Below are positions 11,330 to 22,303 of a stretch of 64,000 nt of DNA, piece after piece (the stretch's first letter is position 1; each line of letters starts with the position of its first letter). The DNA lies in NCBI GenBank assembly GCA_016271365.2, contig CM057453.1, forward strand, positions 1,091,815,001-1,091,879,000, read 5' to 3'. The translations under genes and the position numbers were made by a program. Below the pieces are notes generated by a model. The model ran no database searches, was not told the origin of the DNA, and saw nothing but the letters and a program-made list of their open reading frames with translations. Origin of the DNA: Neoceratodus forsteri (Eukaryota > Chordata > Ceratodontiformes > Ceratodontidae).

Positions 11330-13335
11330 TGACGTTCGCTGTAGTCATCTCAGTATGCCACCAAAATCACAAGAATTTTTTTTCTGATATTTTAAGTGCG
11401 GTTATAACATTTACAAGGAAGACACACACACACACATATGCTATTGGTGTGTGCTGTTTGGGCCTGTCTCACAACGCGAGTGCATCTGAGATTTGCCAGA
11501 GTTTCAACCAGGCTACAAGCCGATACCATAAGAAATCTCTAGAAAATTTCCTTGCGTTACAAGCCATAGATAAGGATAAAGGATCAGAATCTGTTTCTCC
11601 CTCATCGTTAGCCGAGAACAGTCATCAAAGTATAAGGATAAGAACAAGGAAAGCTCATCGTCTCTGGCTTAGTTATCATCTGGCCATATGTAGAAACACA
11701 AAGACAAGGACAAGTTTGCTTCACCAGCTAAGTCCTGGTTACTATTGAGAAAAGGTCGTCCTTGCTTGTAATGCCTGCTCTGGCAGCATCGAGACCAGCC
11801 CCCAGCTCTCTGCTGTTGAGACACCAAGAACTGAGCTTGGCTCTTGGCACTGCCATACCCACTATGGATGGTATGACGCCATCGTCATTGGGCCCTGACA
11901 CCTCAACACAGGTAGTCTCTGACCCTTTTTAGGTCACTGTCACCTCCCAGGCTGTACTGGTGCCATTTTTTTGGAGTGATTTGATGCATTCTGCCAGGGT
12001 TGCCATTGCAGGCAGTTGTTCTGCTGGTGGGGCCTTCCGTTTTGCAACTGCTGTCGATAGATTCACCTTGCATGCCACAGATCTTTGTGCCTCAGCTGTC
12101 AACCTGCTTTGGCAACCCCTTCTGCAACTTCCATTCTTCATGCTGCCAGTGACGAAAAGGAATATAATCCTGACCTCAAGAACCTGGAGGTGGATTCAGA
12201 GGAGGAACATGAGGGTGAACAGCTGTATGTGGAGGGTCACCCTCATTCTAGTTCTACTCTCTTGTGCTATAGTTAGGATTCAGTGGTTTATAGCCCCAAC
12301 GCCTCCTCCTGAGGACTCATCGTTTCAAGCCACAGTGCAGCAAATGCTGTCTGCCATGGGCTTTGATGCAGAAGAAGATGATTCCAACAAAAGAAATCTT
12401 ATGGAATTTTTGGAGGTGCTCTGTACTCCCTTCATTATTATTCCACTTGTATATCCTGCCTTACAGGATGCTACTTTTGCTGCATGGCATAGACCTAACT
12501 CCCTGCCAGCAGTTCCTAGAAAGGCTGATAAGCAATATCTTGAACTGTCTTCCAACTAAGCCTTATTATGCTAACCAACCCGAAACTGACTCTAGCCATT
12601 ATTGCTGGTCATGATAGGTCTAGGGCTCCTAGACGTATGAGCTCTTTGGCTCCTGACAAGGAATCTGGGAGACTGGACGTAATGGGCAAACGTATATGTA
12701 TACATCTTTGCATCCCTGAGTTTAGGATTGCAAACTATCAGGCCCATATGATCAAATACCAGAACAGCCTGTGGAAAGCTGCTCATACTGCTGCCTGATG
12801 GCTCTGCCAAGACTTATTTGCTCAAAACATTGTCTGCTGCTGTTGTCATTGGCAAACATTTGTTGCACTGGGCTTATAATGTCTCTGATGCTTCTGCCAG
12901 GGCTGCAGAGTCTAACATTTGCATGAGAAGATACTCTTGGCTCAGAGTTGCTGGTTTTTCCACTGATGTGCAGCAGGCAGTTTTGAGTGCTCTCTTTAAA
13001 GGGTCCAAACTGTTTGGCCATGATGTCAAAGAAGCCCTACATGGCCCTCAGACTTATAAAATGACTCAAAGGTCTGGTAAGTCCCTGTACCCCACACCCA
13101 TTAGAAGTCAAGGTAGGGACCCTTTTCATACGCCTGCTGCCCAAGGTAATAGTGCCTACTGCAAGCAAGGCCATGGCAGAGGTGGCAGTCCCCTTACAGG
13201 TTCTGTTCCCTGTGGTGCCCATGCTGAAGCACCTAAAGGAATCCGTTCTGGTGGTCCTGCTTCCCTCAGTTCTGTCTGTCTCTCTTCCATCTTTTCCCCA
13301 CTCCTCAGCTGTTGCCTCCAGGGATGAATGTTTGG
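11330..13335 (+). pseudogene. D gag remnant
   Basis: Starts after the left ITR. The N-terminal part has the CCLG..H fragment of the Cys/His-rich start (about 11448) and a Lys-rich stretch. The middle has an acidic helix (EEDDSNKRNLMEFLEVL, near 12380) and then RKADKQYLEL. The conserved core is at 12818-13080: SDASARAAESNICMRRYSWLRVAG, then STDVQQAVLSALFKGSKLFG. The matching core in A2, A4, A5 and C supports the gag call. The frame is broken in several places, including stops near 11746, 12557 and 12796. Confidence 0.8.
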
Positions 13336-13385
13336 TGAGGGGGGAGGCAGGATCTCTGTTTCTGAAATGGTGACAGGAGATCACT

Positions 13386-14952
13386 ATGAATGAATGGGTT
13401 CTGGAGATAACTGCAAGACAAAATCCTCTGGATCTGCTAGAAATCTCTCCAGATCATCTTAAGCCTCCTTCCTTTTATCCTCACTCACGTCTCTCTTCTG
13501 AAGGAAGAGGTTTAGACTTTGTTCTAAAAACATGCCATAGAACTAGTTCCTCCTCAGGACAGGAACTAAGGTTTCTGTTCCAGATACTTCCAAGTCCTGA
13601 AATGGACAGGGGATCTGTGTCCTGTGTTAGATCTCGGAAATTTCAACCTACACACCGAATACAAAAAGTTTTGAACATTATCCCTGCAAGCCTGGATTCC
13701 CCTGCTGCAAACAGGGGACTGGCTTTGTTCTCTGGACATGAAGGATTCATACGTTCATATATAGATCAGGGAATTCCACAGATGGTGCCTCTACTTTATG
13801 CAGGAGGGCAGTCACTATCAGTTCAAAGTTCTGCTCTTTGGCTTGTGCTGTATACCATAGGTCTTTATAGAATGCTTGGCAGTAGTTGCAGCAGTCTTTC
13901 GCAGGGAAGGCCCATATGTTTTCCTCATCTGGATGTCTGGTTGCTGAAGGCCAGCTCCAACGAAGTTCTGCTTCACACCCCATTTTGTATTATCTATTTT
14001 TCCACCCCCGTGCTCGCTGGTCCTCCACTCCTTCAGGCTCTGACAAGTCCCCCCCCCCCCCGACCTCTTCTGTCCTTGCCCGGCCCTCCTTTAGTCCCCA
14101 GATCGCAGCAGACCCCCGGGATATCCCGATGTATCCCTTCACCGGGTGGGTCCCCCTCCTCCGAGGGGGAAGGCACCGGGGGGAGGGTAGCCCCAGCACA
14201 TCCTCCTAGGGTCCGGGGGTGCTGCTGGAGAACAGGAGGCACCGGGAAGGCGCTGGAGGCCCTTGGGAACAGAGAGCCGTCATCCGGAGGGCCAGTGAGC
14301 GGTTTTCCTGGCTTTCTGTTGGGGGTAGCATAGTGACGTCACAGCATACGCCGTCGTCCCCTCCTCCCCCAGTTAGTATTGGGCCATGCGTCCTGTGATA
14401 CTCCCAGCCTCCGCTGGGGAGACAGCAGGTGCGGACCAGTCCCTGCCCGGAGGAGGAGGCTGTCCTGGGACGCTCAATCCTACCCCCAGGCTCCAACCCT
14501 CCAGTGACCGGGCTCATTCCCGAACCTAGGTCGCTGGGCCGCAGCGGAAATCCAGCCGCTGGCGCATGGGCCAGCCCACACCCCATTTTGGACACGTCAG
14601 TTGTTTGACAATTTGGGGGTCACAGTAAATGTTCCGAAGTCTGTGTTGACTCCATAACAGAGACTGCAATACATAGAGCAGTTCTAGACACAGAAAAGAG
14701 ATGTGGCTTCCTGCCACAGGTCAGGGCAGACACGCTGGTTGCTTAGGCACACTTGGTGCATTGTAGCCACTGCGTTTCTGCATGGACAATGTTAAGTCTC
14801 CTGGGCCTCATGGCTGCGACCATAGAGACTGTGCCACTGTCCCAACTTCATGTGAGGATACCACTAGAGGACACTCGGGGTCCAGTGGAATCAGTTGATG
14901 AACGAGCTGGAGGAAAGTGTTCTAGTCATGTCTTCATGGATGATCAACACTC
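13386..14952 (+). pseudogene. D reverse transcriptase, interrupted by a retroposon
   Basis: Starts with NEWVLEI, the pre-RT block seen as TDRWVLEV or SDKWVLEI in the other families. The RT palm includes a Ser-Leu-Asp-Met-Lys-Asp block near 13730 and a degraded catalytic box FPHLDVWLL near 13922. The thumb continues only after the 589-bp insert (from 14577). Its last host bases, near 14950, are followed by E. The 315-codon open frame from 13386 to 14333 is therefore an artefact joining the D RT to the retroposon. Confidence 0.8.
13974..14590 (-). mobile_element. 589-bp GC-rich retroposon with 14-bp target duplication
   Basis: The insert proper is 13988-14576. It is flanked by a perfect 14-bp direct repeat, cacaccccattttg (13974-13987 and 14577-14590). 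Read on the minus strand it starts gctggcccatgcgcc and ends in the A-rich tail gaaaaatagataata directly at the left duplication, the signature of target-primed retroposition. If the insert and one duplication are removed, the D reverse transcriptase thumb reads on without a gap. Content is very GC-rich with a C-run at 14050-14062 and no protein I recognise. It resembles 7264-8007. It could be a 5' L1 fragment, a SINE-like element or a retrocopy of a GC-rich transcript. Confidence 0.75.
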
Positions 14953-15431
14953 TTCGTAGTGTTGATCATCCAGGAATCATCTTCACCATTTGAGTCCCAC
15001 TAGTCGGTCTTAGCCAGAGGCAGTAGGACCCTACGGGAGCCAGACTTTGTCAGGCGGGCTGGCACATAGGTAAGCTGTGTGCATGCGCGACACCGTGAGA
15101 GGAAGCTTGTGGCACAAGGCTTACCTTGACACCAACCCCCAACCACCTGAGTTTTTTTCTAGGCACATGGATATGGTGCACTAGCCACACTTCTGTCAAT
15201 ACTTCCTTTTCCTTTAAGACTTGCCAGAAGGTCTTCAGCTCTCTCCTCCCACCCACTCGGGTGGTTTCCCCCTTGCACTGCCCCGTGATGTCAGATTTTC
15301 CTTTCCACTGGAAGAATCAGGTTCCCTCCTATGCAGCTCTGTGCTAGGTGTAGGCCCAAAAAACTTAATGGTCTTAAAGCCATTGAAACTCTTACTTTCT
15401 TTGGGATTTTTACCCTTGTTTCATCTCTAAA

Positions 15432-16975
15432 AATGGATTACGACGAACCTGAATCGAGTCCTGGCTTTAAGCGGTGCATGGCATGCTCCCAAAAGATATT
15501 GTGCACCAATCCACTCTCCACATGCATCTGTTGCTTGGGTGTCCAGCATGATCCGCAGGCTTGCGGCCTGTGCTGGACCCTTCAGCCGTCCACATTGGAG
15601 AACCGTTACACCATCCTCCTCTTGGGTCGCACAGACCAACGGTATATGCCAGTTGGGTCTAAGGACACCTGCAAGGTGATTTCTGCGGTGACTGGTTCGG
15701 CTGTGCAGATTGCCACCTTTGAGGAGGCCGCGGCTCAGGCCGCTTCATCTGCCTTAGTTCCAGCAAGCTTGGGCACCTCATTCACTGGGGCGTTCAGGGA
15801 CTTATGACAGTTCCTATTTACTCTCGGGGAGGGCCCTTTCCAGTTGTCCAAAGCTTCACGGGACTCCATTCAAGAAGTCCCATCACAGGTCATGGGATCA
15901 GGAGTGGGCTCTCTTTTCCCATTCCTACACTTCTGCTTCTAGCTTGATAGCACCAGGCTTCGGTTTGTCGGGGAAGCCAGGGTCACTGGCATTGTTTGAG
16001 GAGTCTTCGGGCTCTTAGGACTCTTCTATGCACTCCTTTCAGACCCTGGCCTTTGACCAGGAGTCCTTCGAGGAGCTCTCTTTGGAGCAAGGGCCGGCTT
16101 CCTTTGGGGCTCTGCTCTGATTAAACTCGGATTCTGTGGGGATCCTGCTGGAATCGGTACAGAAGCGGGCTAAGTACCCCTTCACCAAGATTTTGGACAG
16201 GGATGATTCCCCTGGGGTTGCCTTCCCTGTAGCAGAGGCCATTCTTGGTACCGCTCTGAAGCTTTGGCAGTGCCCTGCCTCCTGTCCAGTGCCATCAACC
16301 TGTATAGTCCTCAAATATGCAGGCCCTACAAGGTCTTTGCCTGGGTTCAGTGACCATCCTTCTGCCAAAGGTTTGATCACTGACTCAGTGTTCGGATGCA
16401 TGGGCATCGTCTGGGATGTTGACAAACCACCAGACAAGGAGTCAAAAAAGTTAGACTATGTAGCAGAGAAGGTCTGTGCCGCTTTGTCCCTGCGCCTTTG
16501 GCAGGCCAGTTCAGCCGTCATGATGGCCAACTTTTCCCTTGCTCTCTTGGAAATGTGGGACCAGGTTATTCCACACCTACCTGCAGAGTTGCAGCTCTTG
16601 GTTAAGCTGGTCCAGGACCAGGGAGGCACTGTGGCCAAGCAGTAGCTCCAGACAGCCCTGGACATCGGTGACTTGTGTCATGCTGGGCATGACTGAGGTT
16701 CTCGACCTTCATGGACGATACCCAGCACAAGCTGGTATACGTCCTTTTCTTGGGTACCAGTCTGTTCGATCCTGATGTCGATGGTCATCTCACCAGCATT
16801 GAGAAGTCCAACACGACCCTGGACTCCATCACGTCCTCCCAGAAGGATGTTAAGGGCCAGAAACAACTGAAGAAGCCCTTTCAATTTCGGGCCTACTCGG
16901 CACCTCCATCCAGACCACTGCAGCCCCAAGTGGGGTAACATCAGGCCTGGCGGTGTAAACCTAAGCCAGAGCTCC
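15432..16975 (+). pseudogene. B1 gag
   Basis: The start is placed at the ATG at 15432 (MDYDEPESS), which directly precedes the Cys-rich finger CMACSQKILC...CICCLGVQHD...CGLC (15475-15570). Family-B gag then has a long conserved C-terminal part: 16136-16645 reads LESVQKRAKYPFTKILDRDD, WQCPASC, then LDYVAEKVCAALSLRLWQASSAVMMANFS. The same blocks are in B2, B3, B4, B6 and B7. The finger resembles nucleic-acid-binding gag fingers but is at the N-terminus. A stop at 15805 separates the finger part from the C-terminal part. Confidence 0.8.
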
Positions 16976-17104
16976 CTTGACAGCCAGCTCCGGAGCCACC
17001 TCCAAGCCTGCCCAGTGACATGTTGATGTGTCATTCTCCCACCCATCCTGTCCTTCCCGGGACCTCCAGTTGGGGTCCGGCTCCACCATTTCACACCTGC
17101 CTTG

Positions 17105-18790
17105 CCAGTCATTACGTCGGGCAGATGGGTGCTCGAAGTGGTGGGTCGCAGTTTGCCTCTGGAATTTGAGGCTGTCCTCCTAGCCGAGGCCGTGCTTACG
17201 GGAAGACGTGGTGTCTGAGGACATGTTGTCCGCCCTTTGGGAGGATATCGCCCAGCTTCTTCAAAAGGGAGCTGTGTCCTGTGTCCCACACTTCATGGCC
17301 GGTCTAGGGTTCGCTCAGATATTTTCTGGTTTTGGGGTTGCGCCATACTGGATCTTCAAGACCTCAAATCAGTTTTTCCAGCCATGCAAGTTCCGGATGA
17401 TCATTCTGAATCAGATCTTTCCATCCTTAGAGCGTGACATGTGGTTTTGCTCTCTCTGGATCTTCAGGATGCCTTCTTCCACATCCTAATCCATCCATCC
17501 CACCGACAGTTCCTGCAGTTCTGTTCAGAAGGGATACCTTATGAGTTCCAGGCAATGCCGTTTGGTCTTTCCACGGCCCCCAGGGTCTTCACCAAGTGCA
17601 CAGAAGTGGTGGCAGCCATCCCTGCGCACCGAGGAGTCCAGATGTACCATAGCTAGACAACTGGCTGATCGTCTGTTCTTCCAGGGCGGAGTTGGAGAGG
17701 TCCAGGGATCTGGCCCTTCAGACCTGCTTGGCCTTGGGCCTTCTGGTTAACCCAACCAAGTGGGAACTCTGCCCCTCACAGGTCATCCACTTCATGGGGA
17801 AGAGCTCGACTCCCTTTGGGCCAAGGCCTGACTCCCAGCGGACAGGGTGGAGGATCTTAACTCCTTTGCCCGATCATTTCAAGTTGGGCAATCGCTCCCT
17901 GCCTGGGACTTCCTGTGGCTGCTGGGGTACATGGCGCCTTGCACCAGTGTGGTCCGATGGGTCCGCTGGCGGATGCGCCCCTGAAGTGGGAGCTGACCCG
18001 TCAGTGGTCACAGCACCTCGGTCACCTTGACCAGCTGGTCACGGTCACTCGGCCGATGTGGGATGCCATCCAGTGGTGCTAGTCCTTTAAAATCTGCAGG
18101 AAGGAGTCCCATTCGTCCATCCAGAGCTGATGGTCATTCTCACGACCAACGCCTCTCTGATGGGATGGGGAGCCCACCTGGGGGACCAAAGGGCCCACAG
18201 GCTCTGGACCCCCCCCCAAAGGAGTCCTAGTATCACATCAACCTGTTGGAGCTCTGTGCAGTGCATCTAGCTGTGATGGCTTTCGCTCCTGTTGTGTGGG
18301 GTCAGGTCCAGACAGACAACATGGCGACCATGTACTACCTTAGCAAGTGGGGCAGAACGCATTCCCTCCTGTTGTGCCAGGAAGCTCTCTGCACCTGATC
18401 CCTTGTACGCCATCTGGACACAAATCTTCTGGCGGTCCATGTGGCCGGTGCCTGCTGGCTGCGCTCTCAACTGAGTGGGTGAGGTATCTCACGAATAGTC
18501 TCTTCACTAGGAGGTAGTGGATCACCTGTTCTCCCAGTGGGGCACTCCCCTGGTCAACCTGTTTGCCTTCTGGGAGAATACAAAGCTGAGGCTGATTTGT
18601 GTCCACCCCTCTTGGTGCAGGACACTGCTGGGGGATGTCTTTGCGAGGCCCTGGACCCTGGGACTCATATATCCCTTTCCCCTGATCCACAAGGTGTTGC
18701 TCAAGGTTCGGAGGACAAGGCATGGATGATCCTGGTAGCTACAGACTGCCCACGCCAATTCTAGTACTCCGATCTCCTCAGCCACAGCAG
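17105..18790 (+). pseudogene. B1 pol: RT, RNase H, MT-like region
   Basis: Pre-RT block GRWVLEVV near 17125. RT fingers at 17208-17490, and palm SLDLQDAFFHILIHPSHRQFLQF and MPFGLSTAPRVFTKC at 17441-17656. The catalytic box reads LDNWL in the interrupted frame near 17650. RNase H (18127-18400) has TTNASLMGWGAHLG, with Asn in place of the first catalytic Asp, and an intact QTDNMATMYYLSK. The MT-like block is open at 18517-18729 (WGTPLVNLFAFWENTKL ... YPFPLIHKVLLKV). Numerous frame changes. Confidence 0.8.
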
Positions 18791-18879
18791 CAGGCCTCCA
18801 TGGCGATTGCCTCTCCACCCAGACCAGCTCTCTTGCTCTCAGGGGTGGGTCCTCCACCTGGATCTTCAGCCCCTGCACC

Positions 18880-19675
18880 TGTCGCTTGGGTCCTGAGCGG
18901 CTAGAGTTCCAGGATTTGGGTCTCTCCGACGAGGTCCTTCATGTTGTTGGGGCCACTTGGAAGGAGTTGGCTCACCAGTGCTACACCTTCAAGTGGAAGA
19001 GGTTTTATATTTGGTGTCAGGGAAAGGGGCAAGACCCCCTGTCTTGCCCAGTGGCGTGCATCTTGGGTTACTTGTGGTCCCTTTCTGTTGGGGCCTGAGG
19101 TCAGTGACCCTCAAGGTACACCTGACAGCCATCTCTGCATACAAGGCGCAGGCTGGTATGTAGACGGTGGCGCAGGAAAAGGTGGTTGAGCGCTTTAAGG
19201 GCCTTTATCACTTGTACTCGGCGGTGCATGAACCACCACAACTATGCGACTTGTTGCTGGTATTGGCGATGCTCATGGTCAAGCCATTTGAACCCGTGTA
19301 CAGGTTTCGCATCTCCCAACTGTTGTGGAAGACTGCCATCATGGTGGCTGTCTCCTCCGCCAGAAGGATCAGTGAGCTACAGGCGCTCTCAGTGGAATAA
19401 CCTTATTTGGTTTTTCACAAGGACAAGGTTGTCCTCCGCCCCAACCCAAAGTTCCTGCCGAAGGTTGTTTTGGAGCTTCACCGTAACCAGGTGATTAACC
19501 TCTGTGTACTTCACTAACCCAGCCTTGGAGGCCGAGCACAGGCTCCTTAGCTTGGACCTGAGGTGACTGCTCCCTTGCTATAGGGAGCGTATGACTGGAG
19601 TTCAGGGAGATGTTCGCCAGCTCTTCATCACCTACGCTGAAGCCACGCCTGGCAGACTCGGGGCTTGTACTGGAG
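18880..19675 (+). pseudogene. B1 tyrosine recombinase, truncated
   Basis: The N-terminal domain reads CYTFKWKRFYIWCQGKGQDPLSCPV (in segments) at about 18985-19070. This is the family-B counterpart of STYAMKWK in family A. The core keeps SSARRISELQAL (near 19360), and the following PNPKFLPKVV block is in another frame. The sequence leaves homology at about 19675, before HxxR and the catalytic Tyr, so the active-site half is missing. Confidence 0.8.
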
Positions 19676-19789
19676 AGGGTAACACTTCAGTAAGCACACC
19701 AGCTGGGTCAGTGGAAATGTCTGTGGGGTTAGAGGATTTTCCCAGTCACTAGCCCTATTGGCTAGTGGCTGAAAAAATGAATTTCTACA
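19676..19789. other. Unassigned spacer between B1 and A3
   Basis: About 110 bp without homology I can see to either neighbour. It contains the short inverted pair cactagcccta / ttggctagtg near 19748-19770. Confidence 0.4.
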
Positions 19790-20231
19790 CCTGAGATAGC
19801 ACAATTACATAAGAACTTACCAAAACAGTATATCCTCGAGAGGATCTCTTGCATCAGGAAATGCCATCCCATCCCCCTTGTCTGTAGTTCAGTTTCTGTC
19901 TCTCTCTCGCTCTCTCTTTTCAGAATGGTTCACCTTCTGTTTCACCTTTTTTTATGGCAGGAACCTCTGGTTTTCCTCAGTTCCCCAGTAGAAGATCCTC
20001 TGTATATGGTCTCTGGTGGGAGAACTGAGGAGGCCTTAGGGCTGCCCACGTTTATATGGGAGTGATGTTGCCAGCGTCTGATGTCATCTTGGGCAGACCC
20101 TTGGTATACTGCTAGCTAGAAAAGTTTCCGTGTGGTCCTAGTGCCTGGTGTCAGTCGTTCCATAGGTGTGGCTTGATGCAAGAGATTCTCTTGATGATCT
20201 ACTGTTAATGTAACTTCTTGCGTAACTGTAC
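19790..20231 (+). repeat. A3: solitary right terminus of a family-A-like DIRS
   Basis: Contains the right half of an ICR (acataagaacttaccaaaacagta...cgagaggatctcttgcatca) and the matching right ITR (ccacgtttatatggg, gctagctagaaaagtttccgtgtggtcct, ccataggtgtggcttgatgcaagaga...gtaactgta). The right half of the ICR is complementary to the end at 20165-20231. The left half of the ICR and all coding sequence are missing, so this is a truncated remnant rather than a solo LTR. Confidence 0.7.
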
Positions 20232-20466
20232 TATCTTCTAGCAGTATCTTCACTATTGATGCACACACCCACCATCCCTGGTCTCACTCCAATGTGTTTG
20301 ATTGGTCTTCACCCCTTTTTATTGGTTTGGGCTGTTAAGACACTGTTACTGGTTTTCGGACCCTTCTTATATCGATCACCAGAGCTATTTTATGTCTTTT
20401 GGTTAAGTACATAAGTACTTGTTAGGTTATGCTGCTGCTCCTCATTTAAAAAAAAAAAAAAAGTAT
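20232..20466. other. Short remnant of E interior or older host DNA
   Basis: No gene. It contains the palindromic motif taagtacataagtacttg near 20403-20420 and an A-run at 20447-20462 that runs into the E right ITR. Confidence 0.4.
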
Positions 20467-20655
20467 GAAATGATTGAGGGCTGGTGCCAAGAGCACCCTC
20501 TTGCAGTGCAGTGTATGCACGCAGCTTGCCTTGGCACCAGCCCTCCTGAAAAGTTCTGGCTCCCCCAGGTTCCAGGTGGCTCCGGCTAAGACCCACTGGT
20601 GTGAATCAGTGGTGAAGATATTCCTAAAAGATCAGGAATTATGGTGAGTACATCA

Positions 20656-21909
20656 TTTTGATTTATGGTGGATGGATCCCAACAGCCGTACCATTCCTTG
20701 TACCAGCTTCTGTACAGATACTTACCACATATGCCTCAGGCTTCAGCTACGGTGCTCACCTTAACAGACACAGTGGTCATGGACCAACATGTAGGCCATG
20801 CTGCACATAGATGTCCTGGAAATGTGAGCTGTCCTGTACAGCCTCCAGGTTTTTCAGAATCATCTCTGCCCCAGTCCTCTGCTAATCCAGATGGACAATG
20901 TCAATGTGATGCATTTCATCAACAAACAAAGGAGCACTCACTCCTATTCCTTGTGCAGGGCAGCAATGAGAGTATGGTACTGGGCTTGATCTTACGACCT
21001 TCAGGTTTCGGCCATGTTTCTTCCAGGTCTCCAAGACACCTTGGCAGACTGGTTAAGTCGGTCCCACTCAGTGATTCACAAACGGGAACTGCTGACCTCT
21101 GTGGTAATTGACCTCTTTGTAAGATGGGGTCATCCAGAGCTGGACCTTTTTTGTGCGTCCCCAAACAACGTAAAAGTGCTGCTTTTCTCCTCACTCCAGG
21201 GCCTGGAGTTTTTTGGCGAGATGCTTTGTCCCTGTCTTTGTTCCCTCCATTTCTCTAATACAGAGGGTTCTGCTCAAGCTGTGGATGGAGAGTGCCACTC
21301 TCTTCCTCATTGCTGCATTCTGGCCTTGACAGATATGGTTTCCACTCCTCTAACATCTGGTGGTGGAGCATCCTGTCCCTCTACCTCTGTGTCTGGGCCT
21401 GTTGTCACAGGGAAGGGGTCCCTGGTCCATCTGAACCTGAAGTCCCTGGACCTGCATGCATGGTTCCTGCAAATATAGCCATTTAATGTTTTGTGGTATA
21501 CCCAAAAGGCTGCAGATGTCCTGCTTGCAGCTGGAAAGCCTTCTACCAGACATGCATACTTACTAAAATTGGGAGTGCTTCACTCTGAGGTCTGTTTTCC
21601 TATAATATATGGACCCTTTACATGTTCTGTGTTGGAATACTTGCTTTCCCTGTCTGACTCTGGTCTGCAGTATTCTTCTGTTAAGGTGCATTGGGCCACT
21701 ATATCAGCTTTTTGTGCTGCTTTTGATGGTCATACGGTTTGTCAATTAGAGGTGCTCTTCATGTTTCTGAGAGGTATTTTTCATATGAAACCTATCCATA
21801 ATCCAGTCCCACCTTGGGACTTAAATTTCATTCTTGAGAAATTGACGTTGGCTCCTGTTAGTCTGCTGCGAGTTGTTGCTTACATTTCCTGTCATTGAAA
21901 ATGTTATTT
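20656..21909 (+). pseudogene. D RNase H, MT-like region and YR N-terminus
   Basis: Resumes D after E. RNase H is degraded but traceable: a first acidic block near 20750, an equivalent of QTDN read as MDNVNVMHFINKQ near 20890, and QDTLADWLSRSHSVIHK near 21030. The MT-like block is at 21110-21450 (HPELDLFCASPNNVK). The YR N-terminus (21491-21898) has AAGKPSTRHAYLLKLGV, YSSVKVHWATISA and NPVPPWDLNFILEKLTLAP. The sequence then stops at B2, just before the ARRISEL block would be expected. Confidence 0.8.
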
Positions 21910-22149
21910 CCGGGGACGTGGATATGGTGCACAATCCACACTTAGGCAGCTCTTCCTTCCCCTTTAAATCTTGCTGGAAGGTCTTCAGGCTACACTCCTC
22001 CCACCCACCTGGGTGGTATCCTCCTTGGCACCGCCCCGGGATGTCAGATCTTCTTTCCACTGGAAACATCAGGTCTCCTCCTTTGCAGCTTCTGCTTGAG
22101 GTGTAGACCCACATTGGTCTTCAACTATTTCTTTCCAAACAGTATTCAG

Positions 22150-22255
22150 GTGGGGGATGACGATCAGAAAGGTGGTCCCAGGGTTCAAGCGGTACGTCAT
22201 TTGCTATCAGAAAATGTCACACACCAATTCTCATGCTGTGTGTGTCTGTGTGTTC

Positions 22256-22303
<48 letters not shown>

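Larger units (their letters stand above)
15157..19675 (+). mobile_element. DIRS retrotransposon B1 (right end lost)
   Basis: Family B, inserted at the T-run at the end of the E left ITR. The left terminus ttctaggcacatggatatggtgca matches the left ends of B2, B3, B4 and B6. The ITR continues through gccagaaggtcttcag and ctcccacccactcgggtgg. Gag, RT, RNase H, MT-like and YR follow in order. Homology stops at about 19675 within the YR, before the HxxR box, so no ICR or right ITR remains. Confidence 0.85.
14953..20655 (+). mobile_element. DIRS-like element E (termini only)
   Basis: About 190 bp at each end are inverted copies: 14965-15156 (catcttcacca, gtcttagcc, ggagccagact, gggctgg, ggcttacc) and the reverse complement of 20467-20655. 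The right end, gaagatattcctaaaagatcaggaattatggtgagtaca, has the same layout as the family-A right ends (gaagatctactgttatggta). That is why I call it DIRS-like and place it in + orientation. Between the termini there is no E coding sequence, only B1, the A3 remnant and 20232-20466. It sits in D at the RT/RNase H junction. Confidence 0.6.

Noticed and set aside
13386..14333. 315-codon open frame, the longest in the window
   Set aside because: It is a chance fusion of the D reverse transcriptase (to 13987) with the inserted GC-rich retroposon. The true RT frame continues only after the insert.
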